Positions 22,554 to 35,900 of a DNA stretch of 64,000 nucleotides are shown here, one piece after another. The notes under the pieces are model-generated. The model worked only from the letters and a program-made list of their open reading frames with translations. It was not told where the DNA came from and ran no database searches. This DNA is from Urechis unicinctus (taxonomy: Eukaryota; Annelida; Polychaeta; Xenopneusta; Urechidae). The stretch covers positions 63,684,476-63,748,475 of the forward strand of contig CM067343.1 of assembly GCA_034190875.2 (NCBI GenBank), given 5' to 3'. A program made the translations under genes and the position numbers. Numbering within the stretch: position 1 is the stretch's first letter; each line of letters opens with the position of its first letter.

Positions 22554-24128
22554 ATGTTTATGCACGTACGATGCATGAATTATACCTCTCCCACATGTGT
22601 TTTCCTATTATTCGTTTTAGTTTAAATTAATGAGACCTGCAATGTGGTGAAAGTTCAGATTTGTAGGTCAAACGGTAAGAAAAATGTGAAAAATAATGTC
22701 AGTGTTCAGTTGAATTTTGTGTGTAAATGTTATATTGTATTTAGTAATTAATATACTGTGATTATTAGTCATTCAATTTAACTTATAATTGAACTTGTCT
22801 GTGGTGCAATCCTTAAATCTCTATCAAAGCATTGTGATATGGTCACTTTTAGCTTCTACTAGATATTATTAAAAACATTCTGTGATGTTTGTTATCTCCT
22901 ACAAAATATGTGATAAGATTTTATGTGATTACTTCTTTTGTGCAATAAAGATGTTTTCTTATGCGCAGAAGAAACCAATCATTTTAACTAAATCAAGTGA
23001 AATTATCATGGACAGTTTTCATTCAAGTTTTGATTTTGAATTGTATGGTATGACTATACACTGCCACCTCAAACATTTTGTGTCAATGGTATTTATGGTT
23101 GATCTTTTTTGCATTGTAAGTGGTTATAAGATTGCTGTTTTTGCTATAATTTCTTTACAGAACATGAATATCACGGAAATGTGGTGTAAATAATCTATTC
23201 ACACTTGTTGCAGTATTTCCATTTTGCTATTTCAACACAGTTGGAGTTCATTTGGAGCAATTTCTAATTAATTGATTGATGTTTAATCCTCAGAAACATA
23301 ACAAGTGCTTGAATTTAATGGATGCCTGATGAACTTAAGAGTTTTTTTCAATATATGTACAAACTTTATTTGCATTTAACATATCACATCCCAAAATTGT
23401 ATTTACAAAATGTGATCACAATGAAACTTTGACAAACACCCTAATAACAAAACAATGTAAAATGTATATTGACCCCACATAATGAATGAAAATATGAGCT
23501 ATAAATAGGACATTCAATGGATTGTGAATTGATTTTCTTCCATTATCATCAAAAACAAGTGTTTTGTAGGAAATTGTGACTGATTCATCAACAGCTGAAT
23601 AAATGGCCATAATTGACATGCACTTTTTCTTTGAAATGGAAACAAGTAAAAGTGACCTATATTGAGATTCCTATGATAATTCTGCTCAATGCATTCATCA
23701 GGCACATATTGTACGTTTTTGTACCAAAGACAAACTGAATGACACAATTTTTTCTGGAACAAATTTATATGGAAGAAAGCCAATAACAAGATATTTGCAT
23801 AAATAAAAATGTTTTCCAGGTGTATCAAGGCAAAACAAAATAGAAAAAGTTATTCCATGATCGAGCAGTTACCATAAAACATATTTGCACCACTACACCT
23901 CTCTTTCATGCTAGTTCCCTTCTAAAGCATTCACATGACCACACAAAGCATTGCATTTGGACGTTCATTCCATCAAGGAATGTACAGTGTGGCAGTTGCA
24001 CACTAAACATGTTTGGTTGTTTGAAAATCATCCCATTTCATGTCTTCACAATACACCACTTTTAAATACTCCTTATAATGATGTGGCTGCCTGCAAGGCA
24101 AGTATTTATTCACTCCATGTGAAAATCC
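22554..24128. other. Convergent 3' UTRs of the unknown gene and TMEM167B
   Basis: AT-rich DNA without a coding exon. A plus-strand AATAAA at 22944-22949 and a minus-strand AATAAA at 23365-23370 give plausible polyadenylation points for the two convergent transcripts, leaving about 400 bp between them. Confidence 0.5.
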
Positions 24129-25109
24129 TTAAATAAACAACACATAAGCTGCCATGATGACACAGCTTATTGCCACAGCGACGTGTAGTCTTGTTCCTAT
24201 CACAGCAGCTGAAAAACAGGTTGGGCAATAAAATACCAAATTTTAATGGCTATGCTACACAAAGAGCAGGTAGGTTTGTTTGACAAATGAACAATTAAAT
24301 AGTAAGATAATAAAGACATTCATTTTACCAATGTCATCCATCACATACCTTTATAAAATATTCCAAAGAACCCTTTTTTATCAGTGAACATCCATTCCTT
24401 CAGCTTAGGAATTCTTTTCATGTATGCGCAAGTGCATACCATCAGAAGGCTAAAGACGACAAGCCCATCAAATGAATAAGCTGCAAAACAAAGCTATGCA
24501 TTATAAAAAAGAAGTTGGATCACCAAAGATGGCTAAGTGACCCTTCAGGTCTACATTAATAACTGAGCAGCAAATCCACACAGCCAAAGCGAACCCAACA
24601 GCAGGAGTATATATATGATAACAATAGGCAACTGCTCAGACATGTAATTGGATCGTGACTGTTGCTACAACTATTTGGATCAGAATATCAGTAATGATAA
24701 AGAATATTTTTCCTCAGAGAACTGAAACTCACCCTTAATTTAAGTCATATTGGTACCTCTTTCAAATGATATTTCGACACAAATAGCATTTTAAAGTTAA
24801 GTTTTTACCAATGGTTGCCACCACTGAAGTCACGGGAACTTTAGAATGTGACATAATATTTAAATACAGAACTATAGATCGAAGGTGTTGATCTGTCAGT
24901 AGTGATCATGTGGGCTGCTTCAGTCAGTGATGTCAAGGGAACTGTAGCAATCATGCTTGAAACTTAGTGAGAATTGATATTCAAAAAGTATTCATGTCGA
25001 AATGATACTTCCACAAAACACAATTTAAAAATACGAGTGTTCTTTAAAGATCCTACATAATTATGAGAGGAAGGCTTCTCTTGAACACACACGTTCACGT
25101 TGATAAACA

Positions 25110-25182
<73 letters not shown>

Positions 25183-25299
25183 TATATATATATATATAAA
25201 TATATATATGTATGTAAGGGATTATATTATTATATTATCGCCCAGTATTATAGTCTCTTTAACCAAATGAATGGTTTCCGAGTAATTACCATTTGTCAT
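24129..25299 (-). CDS. TMEM167B: TMEM167B / protein Kish-B
   Basis: Three coding exons on the minus strand: 25290-25299, 24349-24480, 24129-24208, total 73 residues against 74 in the vertebrate protein as I recall it. Exon 2 encodes [20 protein letters not shown] and ends GFFGIFYK; exon 3 encodes [20 protein letters not shown] and ends LFI plus stop. Both hydrophobic stretches are the two membrane segments of the Kish fold. Kish proteins are small Golgi membrane proteins implicated in the secretory pathway. The first exon contributes only ATG ACA AAT G before the donor GTAATT, reproducing the MTN start of the family, which is why I accept such a short exon. The neighbouring unknown gene is convergent. 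Confidence 0.93.
25112..25210. repeat. (AT)n microsatellite in TMEM167B intron 1
   Basis: Nearly uninterrupted AT dinucleotides with two short interruptions near the right end, about 80 bp inside the intron from the 10-nt first coding exon. Confidence 0.97.
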
Positions 25300-25968
25300 C
25301 TTAACTGTGTTATACTCTTCGGCTCTTGTATTGATTAGGTTCAGAAATATGATACTTTATTGTAACATTGTAGCGTCTATTAACTAAATAAAGGGTCCAA
25401 ACATAATACTTCGCAAACGTGTAACCGGAAATGTTATCGATTATCAACACCAAAATACCTCACCAAAGAACACCACAATACCACTTATGGAATCGAGACA
25501 AAACCCATCTCAGCTTAGCGGAAATTAAATTGCTGCCATTCAAGTTCATAGTGTTATTCTTCATATCAAATACTTTCCGCTCAAAAATGCAAATTTCAAT
25601 AAAACAAAATCAAACAGCCCTATGTCACATAGAATAATACGAATCATATTTTTGGAAACTGAGCAAGTGAGATTGGTGAGGGGGAATGATGATGATAAAA
25701 GGTAGAATAACTTTGTTAAAAGGGTTCAATTCTGTATCAACAATTTGCATGACCTAGGGCAATGGAATGAAATAATATCATTTTAAAAAACTGGCAATAT
25801 GTGAAATACATGTAACAAACTATGGGAACTATGATAACAACTGGCCTTTTGTTAGGTTTTGGTGGGTCAACAATAGTTTTAGCTCTAATATTATCTGCTG
25901 CCCAGGATCTAGTTCTATAAAGACAGTGGATATAAAAGTCCGATGCTGGACTGCTACATACCTGGGGT

Positions 25969-26690
25969 ATAATGACTGGTGGTCGTCCCCGAGGGGGGTG
26001 GGGATGGGGGTATGTTTTTTCGGCCTCTCGACTTGTACGGTGGGTTTTATTGGGCCTCATACTTGTACGACGGGGTATGTTTATCAACTTCAATCCGTAC
26101 GACGGGTTTTTTGGCGGATTCAATTTGTACAGCGGGGTATGGTTTCTCTTCCCATGCAGTATGTCGAGATTTTCTCCTGGGATTTCCCACCGATCGTTGA
26201 CAATGCAAATGCATTGAATGGTCCCTGTGTGACGCCCCGAGAATCACACGCTCAGCCCACAGGCATTGGGCGGCTAACCGTTATCTTCTTTGTTTACAAA
26301 CCTTTTATGGTTTATGTATACATAGAAGATAGCAGCCGGCCAGGTAATACAAATCCCTATGGCTAGACCGTGCAGGTGCGCAAAGTTGTTACTGCATGTA
26401 ATCAGAAATCTGCTCATAACATTTTGAGATTTATCCAACATTATCGTAACATTTATCCTGCCTACGACGTACAATGGATTATACGCTATACATTTGCATA
26501 ATACCTTGTTAGACAGGGTACTTTTTTTTGCCATTTTCACCTTGTACGACGGGTTATACATTCGCATAATACCTTGAACGACTGGGTATGCTTTTTGCCA
26601 TTTTCAACTTGTACAAAGGGTATGGGTTTTCGAGGTCCTGTGGCACACCCCTATCTGAGTTAAGGATAAGTACCCCCCTCCGCCCGAGTG
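25969..26690. mobile_element. Element family C copy 1: non-autonomous element filled with GTACGACGGG-type tandem repeats
   Basis: The interior consists of degenerate units containing TTGTACGACGGGGTATG-like sequence spaced about 30-60 bp. It shares long blocks with 40575-41160: the opening GTATGTTTTTTCGGCCTCTC, and a block around CGATCGTTGACAATGCAAAT. The right end (GGCACACCCCTATCTGAGTT, then CCCCCCT) matches the 41692 end. No transposase. Confidence 0.7.
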
Positions 26691-29600
26691 GTCGCCATCT
26701 AACAGACCCATTGCCAGAATAACAATGCAGATAATTTAGTTTATTAACGTACACTTCACCATGATTTTAAAGACTATGTCGATATCTGAAAGACTTTGTG
26801 CAAACTATATTCTTGACGAGAAATTGACATTTTATGATATCGTGCTAGTCTATATTACCATCCCTTAGCGAACATAATAACTAAAACCCGTTATGTCTAT
26901 TAGGTTTCTGGTCTAAATTTCTGGGTTAAATTGATAAGATATGCATCCAATAACCAAATACCATGACACCACTTCATTTAATAGTGGAGAACAGTTTGAT
27001 TTAAAACCCAGAACTTATTGTTTTTGAAAAGAAATGTGTTGCCTCCCTCCATAACTAACAATGTTGTACTGAATCTCAGTGGGTGCGTCCGAACGATAAC
27101 CATCTAGCCAAGGTAATTCCGAAATTCGGCATCGAACCACTACCTTCTATAAAAGAGGTTGGTCAAGTAGCTTGAGCTGATTGCCGGCGATAACCTCACA
27201 ACTTCCGAGTTGCCGGATAGTTGCATCACGTGTAATTTCATGGTAATTGCCATATTTTTCGTGAGAATTTTATAAAATTGTTGACGACATTGAATCGTCA
27301 CAATAACACCTGTCCGATCAAATACTTAGCGCTCGAAATTCGGAACTTTTCCCGGGGACCAATTCACCAGTGGACTCGCATTGCCAAACGCTGTCAACAG
27401 TCGATCGGCGATGATCGGGTACTCCCTTGTTGGTCAAACAGGAAAACCCCCTTTTATCGGTAGATTGGCAAACATATTTAACTTATCGTCACTTATCACG
27501 TTAAAAAACGTGCTGAGAAACATTTAAAGCCATCAACGGTGAGAGTATTTACTGAATTAAATAGATAAGGTTTTTTTAAAACAAACCTCCAGGGCAAACT
27601 AGTCTGCTACGCTTCTCGCCCTAGAGTCTACGACAAGACAAGGTCTTAAACTGGCGCGTCCGAATATTCATTAGACACGTTCGTTAATCTTCGTGACCAA
27701 TCAACGCAAAGGTTGTGACCCGGATTGACCTTAGTTGCGTGCGTCTGGCTCATGAAACTGGCTTGTGATATGCACCCTCGGTTTTATGTGACGTCATGTA
27801 CATTGTTGTGGTCTGCGTCCACTGAGAACACATTGAATGTCTTCTGGAATCATGGGGCGTCTCAAAAGTTCTAATTGGCACCACAACAAGCGCATTAATC
27901 GCTTAGCTGTGCGATAGTATGTTTACGTATGCTTATCTCGCCGACTGTGTGATTAACGGTGCCACTCAGCGTGAAACAACAAATCGGGGTGTTGTAGAAT
28001 GAGTTCCCGGCTCATTAAAATCACGGCAAGCGGACAACCATTGCTGTCGAAACCCTGGCCAGTTCCAAGTATTGCATCAAGAGCAGTAGCTAACAACGTG
28101 TAGCAAAATGTTTCGCCGTCCCAGCAGCCACATTCACAAAACAGTCAAGACCCATCAAGCAACCGAGCGAACAAGTCTTTCAAACGGAGCGTACCAAAAG
28201 AAATATGGCGCCAAATCTTCGGAAAATGTAGAACTGACCAATGAGACACAACGACTGAAAAGTACCTGAGAGTGACCGAGAGACTAGACTGTTGGCGAGA
28301 CTATTGAATATCAGTAACATGTAAACAGGGCCTGCAGCCAACAGGCTAGGCGACCTTGACTAAGAACGAACACGTGATATTCGATTAGTTTGTTACTTTT
28401 CGGCGAAATTCCACTGCAAATTTAGGTAGTTGCTAACCACCGATATCTTGCGTGAAGTTGTTGTAAATGTTTTTATCATATCGACATCTGCCTGATGATA
28501 CATTTCATAGGGGATTAAATTTTTACTAGATTTATACCTCATAACTTTCCGACCTAGCTGCCTTTTCCTCACCTTTATTCAGCATCATAACAAGTCCGTT
28601 TCCAACCAACATATGTTGCGCAATCTCACCGCCATATTGGAAATTATTTGGAAAAATGAATCGCCTCCCTTATTTTGAAAGATTATGCATATTAACAAGT
28701 TATTGCGGTTGCTGAGACTCATTTACTTATTAAATTGGACTTGTTACATCAAGTGGACATAGTAAAGGTAAGGTCTTATCGTCAAATTTTGTACATTGGC
28801 GAGGTCCTCGAGAACATGCACCATACTTTTTAAACTGTCATCTGTTTGAAATTGTCTGGACTGTGCATAGATATAGCCTTGTTTTAAAGATAAACATGTC
28901 GACATTTGCTCATTGATGATGCCACAAGACTGCCATCGTAATTATAGTCCATGTCAGCTGAATATATCACTCGTGATTATAGGTGCATATTGTTCATTAC
29001 CATCAAAACCTGCGATGAAACCAAATAACTCGCCAGGTTTTTAAATTTTCAAGGTATCTGATTGGAATTTTGGATTTATTACCAGGCTAGTGACCATATA
29101 ACCCTACAGTACAGGACATCTGTGTATGGACAATGACGTTTGACCGGGGTTAGGGACAGTAGACCTGTAGATAGTAGACTGGTGCAAGCAGTCAGGCACT
29201 CATTCACTTACCTGGACAGAATGTCTTCGTAGATGTCCTACAACAACTGAATCCAACGCAACCTTATTACTGTTCCTTCAATGACTGAGCTAGCCCTTGG
29301 CTTGTTAATGCAGATATAATATATTTCATGCTACAGTTGATCTGAGTTTCTGCTGAATCAGCTTTCAGGACATGATAGCTAATTGGGGTACTGTATGATA
29401 GGCCACCATCACATCCAGTGGCACTTAAATATTTGGAAAGTTTAATGTCTAATTTTAGATTTAGGTAACAGTTTAATATACCTGCCTCATCAATGACTAT
29501 GTTTATTGTGTTATAATACACTACGGGTTTTTAGTTTGTTACATTAAGTCTCTTGCAAGTTAGATGTTTGTGTGTTGGTACTAGGGAATCATTGAAGTTA

Positions 29601-29987
29601 ATTGTTAATAATAAATGCATTTGTTTCATGGGTTTGTTTTAGTTAATATGGGATTTGTCTTCAAGGGTTCTGTTTAACTGAAACTGTAAGGTGTCTCCTA
29701 TTATTGAATAATTTATTGTTTAACAACAGGACTTAATGTCATGCATGCTTCTCTTGCCTAATTACCCTTCCAATGATATAGGATCCTATCAGTGGTCTAT
29801 TTTTAGTGGGTTTTTTTTTACCCTTACACCAATCCTGTAGGGGAAGAGCAGATAGACCTGAATTGTGATTCAAAAACTTCAGAATGCAGTGAACCTTGTA
29901 TATTATTTGTTTGATGTGCTTTTTACGTATGCTGTTATTTATTGGTATTTGTTTTGTAGCAGTTGTGATACATGCAACTTCCACACA
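26691..29987. other. Intergenic region upstream of IARS1
   Basis: No convincing exon on either strand. GC content is moderate in 27.0-28.6 kb and AT-rich after that. The IARS1 promoter and 5' UTR must lie near the right end, but no core element could be placed. Confidence 0.5.
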
Positions 29988-32900
29988 ATGGATTTACATG
30001 TTCCTGAAAGCATCAACTTCTCCAAAGAGGAAGAGAAGGTCCTGATGTTATGGAAAGAGATAAATGCATTTCAAACATGTTTGAAGCAGTCCAAAAACAA
30101 ACCAAGGTACTTATTCTGATGAAGTGATTCATAATCAGATGCAATTTTCATAACAGTTGTAAAGCGATCATCTACTAAATTTCATGTGAGACATTACTAA
30201 TGAATATGTGGATGCATATTGTAGATACACCTTCTATGACGGACCACCCTTTGCCACGGGTTTGCCACATTACGGTCACATTCTAGCTGGTACAGTCAAG
30301 GATGTAGTCACTCGCTGGGCTCATCAGAGTGGAATGCATGTGGACCGCCGATTTGGCTGGGACACTCACGGACTCCCTGTGGTACGATTCATCTGAGCTA
30401 TATCTAACAATAAACCCTAAGAAATGCTGACATCAACTGATTTGTGCTTATTGTGAAGAGCAAATCCATGGGAGTTATGTAACCGATAAAGGGAAATAGC
30501 TAGAGTTAGTGATGAGGTAGCATTTTGTTATGACATTGGTTTTTAGTTCATGTCATGTTGTTGTTGTTGATCTCCTGTCTCTTGATTACTAGGAGTATGA
30601 AATCGACAAGACTTTGGGTATCAAGGGGCCGGAGGATGTAGCCAAGATGGGTATTAAGGCCTACAACGCCGAGTGTAGGAAGATAGTTATGCGTTATGCT
30701 GGTGAATGGGAGGTAGGTACAAACAATAAAACACACACTCACACATAATGCCACTTGCTCACAGCATCTACACACAGTCTCAGTTGTATTTCTTTCAAGA
30801 TGTTTTATAATAGTAATGCATGTTTTGGTTGCCAGAATATTGTCTCTCGGTTGGGGAGATGGATTGATTTTAAGAATGACTACAAGACGCTGTATCCGTC
30901 CTTTATGGAGTCCATCTGGTGGGTCTTCAAACAGCTCTACAACAAGGGACTGGTCTACAAGGGTTGTAAGGTGAGCTCGTGCTTGGTGGCCCTCCATCAG
31001 AGCTGTGACCATTGAGGAGTCGTACGATATTCCTGGCATTCTATATTACCAGTTTTCTATTCTTGCAGGTGATGCCATTCTCAACAGAATGCAGCACCCC
31101 TTTGTCCAACTTTGAGTCTGGACAAAACTACAAAGATGTGCAGGATCCAGCTGGTATGCCTGTGTTCACTCGTGTTCCAACCGAGATCAAGCCAAGTGTA
31201 TTCTGTCTCTACTTGTGTTTAATGAACGTGTGTTTGTTTGCTGTGGTGAAGTCGTCGTAAGCTTCCCTCTGGAGGAAGACCAGACCATTAAGATCTTGGC
31301 GTGGACTACAACGCCATGGACACTGCCTAGCAACCTCACTCTCTGTGTGCACCCAGACAAAGACTACATCAAACTCAAAGGTAGCCGCCCCCCTGACTAT
31401 GTATCTTATCTTGGTAATGTCTAAGGTTACATGTTGACAAGAGTTTGCAAGCATATGCAACAATAAACCTTCTCTGATGGTATAGTTGTTTCTTCTTTGT
31501 TTCCAGACAAGAGCACTGGGGAAGTGTACATAATGATGGAAGCACGTGTATGTGCTCTGTACAAGACGGCTGTCGAATACGACGTGGTGGAGAGGTAGGA
31601 AAATGTCCCAATCGATTGATGACTGACTTTACCCACTTTGCATGGTTTAATTGCATCTAGTGATTAACTTTGCAGATTCAAAGGCTCTGCTCTTGAGGGA
31701 AAGAAATATGTGCCCATCTTTGACTATTTTGCTCATGTAAGCATTCTTCATTTTCAATGATTATGGCAACATCCACGTGAATTGAGAATAAATATATGGT
31801 TGCAAATGATGTACTTATCAATAACAGCATTGATATTTTGCTTTTAATCATCTTGAGATTAGCGCTAGGTTCCAGTTTGTTTCATACTTTGTCTTGTTCA
31901 CATGATCAGATGGGTGAACGTGGTGCTTTCCGTGTGCTGAATGACACCTACGTGACAGAGGAGTCGGGCACAGGTGTTGTGCACCAGGCACCTTACTTTG
32001 GAGAGGTATGTCTGGTCAAATTCTGTTTTAATGGCGGCAATGTAATTTGAATATACCAGAGTCACTGTATGATTTATATGGCCAAACTTTCAGTGTAGTG
32101 CCTATATATTAAGTTTTCATTTGGGAGTTATTTTTCATTAATGTTTTGCAGTAATTATTCATTGAGTAATTGTTGGTATGTGTGTAGGATGATTATCGCT
32201 GTAACCTCAAGTACAACATTATCACCAAGGACATGGCTCCGTTGTGTCCAGTTGACATGAGGGGTCGCTTCACAGACCCCGTGGTGGATTTCAAGGGGCT
32301 CCATGTAAAAGTGAGTCACCCTGCTTACCACGGAAATAAGTACTATTGTACATTGATGCGAGTCAAATAAACCACATATATATTAGTCATGGTGTATAGT
32401 GCTATCTCCGGCAACATGAGACAGCGTTTGCATATTGTATTGATTGCCTGATGGGTAGATGTTAAAGTTCTGAGTTGGGTTAACAGGAGGCAGATAAGCA
32501 CATTATGAAGTTGCTGAAGGAGCGAGGTCGTTTGGTGCACCAGAGCACCATGGTCCACAGCTACCCTTTCTGCTGGCGGTATGTCGACAAATAATTCCCC
32601 GTTCTCATGCTTTGACTTTTGTGGCATATGATTTCATGGCACTGATTGATGTTACATTTGTATGCTGTGTGTGTGTAGGTCTGACTCTCCCCTTATCTAC
32701 CGGGCAGTACCTAGCTGGTTTGTACGAGTAGAGCAACTGTCTGCCCAGCTGTTGGCGAGCAATGCTGCCACCTACTGGTGAGTGTTCTACTTAGACACTG
32801 CCTTACTACTCCTGGCCGTACTTCAGACTCTGATTACCTGCCAGTCGGCTGCATCATGGTCTAACCGTATTAATCATATTAACACATACAAGTTTCCACA

Positions 32901-35900
32901 TCAATAACAAGAAGTCACATTCGCACTTTGTTAAGCTTGCAGTGAGGCTACACTATCACACATCTTTGTACCTGACACTGAAGCATTACTGTCTTGACTG
33001 TTTTGTCAGGGTACCTGACTTTGTGAAGGAGAAGCGATTTGGAAACTGGTTGCGCGACGCTCGCGACTGGGCCATCTCCCGTAACCGCTACTGGGGCACC
33101 CCCATCCCATTGTGGGTGAGTGATGACGGTGAAGAGGTTGTGTGCATCGGTTCTATTGAGGAACTCATGACCCTCACCGGGGCCAAGGAGGTCACAGACA
33201 TCCATCGGGAGAAGTAAGACATTACGTCATCATAGCTATCTTACAGTCCTTCTAAATGATTGTCCATTTAGTAAATGCAATGTGCAAGTTGCATTTATTG
33301 ACTTGATTTGTTGTGGATTCTTAAGTAGTAGAAATCCAATATGTTCGTAAGGAAGAACTTGCTGCTATATCTGTGTGTATAATAGCGTGGATTGTCTGAC
33401 CATCCCCTCCAAGATGGGTAAGGGTGTCTTGAGGAGGGTACCTGAGGTGTTTGACTGCTGGTTTGAATCAGGCAGCATGCCCTACGCCCAGAACCACTTC
33501 CCCTTTGAAAAGAAGAAGGAATTTGAGGATGGTTTTCCTGGTGACTTCATCGCTGAGGGCATTGACCAGACCAGAGGCTGGTTCTATACACTGCAGGTCT
33601 GTCAGACACCCAAGTTATCGTCCCTTTTTTCAGCTTGATATTTAGCTGTTGTATCGCGTGCGATGTCTGTTGATGTTGATCTTGTGTTGCACTGTTAGGT
33701 GCTAGGTACTGCACTGTTTGGTAAAGCTCCATTCAAGAACCTCATCTGCCATGGACTTGTTCTGGCTGCGTTAGTATTCAGTCTCTTATCTCTGTTAATC
33801 AGAGCTCAATATTATCACTCAACTCAACATTTCTCCATTTTACCTCTCTAAGTGAATTAGTGTTACTAAGTGTCTTGTTGACATGTAGTGATGGTCAGAA
33901 GATGAGCAAGAGGAAGAAGAATTACCCTGACCCCATGGACGTTGTCAACAAGTATGGTGCTGATGCTGTGCGCCTCTACCTCATCAACTCACCTGTGGTG
34001 CGTGCAGACAACCTGCGCTTTAAAGAGGAGGGTGTGCGAGACGTGCTCAAGGATGTTTTCCTGCCTTGGTACAACGCCTACCGCTTCCTGCTACAGAACA
34101 TCGAGAGATTACAGCGGGTAAATGGCTTTACTGACGGGTATGGTGGTTTGGGGTATGGTGTGTGTTCTTTATGTGTGATTAGGAGTCACTGTATTTGGAT
34201 AGGTTTTCAAGGTGGCTGGTTGATGTGTAAAGGTGGCTGGCTGGTTGATGGGTGTTTGTGGGTGAATGATTATTCTTTGGTTTATAACATACTGTATGAG
34301 TGTATTCATGTTATAACACCTTAGCAATGTTGTTTTTGCAGGAAGAGGGACACGCATACAAGTACGATGAGAATGCTCAGGTGAGCACTACCAACTACAT
34401 GGACCGCTGGATTCTCTCCTTCACACAGAGTCTGACCAAGTTCGTCACCGAGGAAATGACAGGTAACCCTCACTCGAGATTCCATTAAGATAATATCCAC
34501 TTCAATTCTAAACAGTTATGGGCTCGTTGTTGTACTCAAACTTGTCATTGCTTTAATGTTATGTTTAAGTGATCTTTTGATATAACATGATCTATGCTGA
34601 AGTGGTTGATGGGTGGAGAACCTTGTTAATGTTTATTCCTTTCCTTAAATATACAGCCATCTTCTCTAGGAAGTATCTGTGTTTCTGTTAATCCAGCATA
34701 CAGACTGTACACGGTTGTGCCAAGACTGCTCAAGTTTGTAGAGCAGCTCACCAACTGGTATGTGCGCATGAACAGGAAGCGGTTGAAGGGAGAGGGCGGT
34801 TTGGAGGACTGCCACGAGGCTCTGACCACCTTGTTTGGGGTGCTCTTCACGATGGTGCGAGTCATGGTGAGTATTGCTGCACGGACCTCCTCTCAACTTA
34901 TCATCATTATCATTGAGTATGTGGATGTATCTGTTCACTATGTTGTTTGATCATTTATGATTCACGTCCATGTCGTGTTATGATTGATACAATGGCTGTG
35001 TAGGCTCCATTCATCCCCTTCCTGACGGAGCACATGTACCAGAGGTTACGACCTCTGATTGAGGCCAGGGAAGGACAAGACACGGCCAGCATCCACTACC
35101 TAATGCTGCCAACACCCAAGTAATAGCTTCATCACCTCTGTGACAGCAATGTTGTCTCTGTTCCAGGCATTATAACTGCCATGTTATAAATCTGTATCAG
35201 TCATATTTTCCATTATAAATGCCATATTATTTCTGTATCAGTCATATTTTCCATTATAACTGCCATATTATTTCTGTATCAGTCATATTTTCCATTATGA
35301 TTACCATATTATTTCTGTATCAGTCATATTTTCCATTATAAATGCCATATTATTTCTGTATCAGTCATATTTTCCATTATAACTGCCATATTATTTCTGT
35401 ATCAGTCATATTTTCCATTATGACTACCATATTATTTCTGTATCAGTCATATTTTCCATTATAACTGCTATATTATTTCTGTATCAGTCATATTTCCCAT
35501 TATAACTGCCATGTTATATCTGTGACGGTCATGTTTCCTCCATAGTGCATGCATTTTGTTAGGGCAGCACTATTATAAGATAACCAGGGTTACATTGTAC
35601 GAGTCTGTGTGGGTGACAGGTTGTCTCTCATCGACACGCACATAGAGAGTTCGGTCACCAAGATGCAGGCTATCATTGAACTGGGTCGAGTCATCAGGGA
35701 CCGCAAGACCTTGCCCATGAAGGTATAAAGATACAAGCCTAATTCTTTGTTTGGGTCATTGCACCCATTTGTGGCTGATTGTTGCACTGACCATGTGGTT
35801 ATGTGGTGGTTATAGTACCCATTGAAGGAAGTGGTGGTTATTCACAGGGACCAATCCGTCCTCGATGACGTCTCCTCTCTCCACGGTTACATTCAAGAGG

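Noticed and set aside
25926-26366. Overlapping ORFs in the 26-kb and 40.6-kb GTACGACGGG repeats
   Set aside because: They are open because the repeat units lack stops; the same frames are not preserved between element copies.
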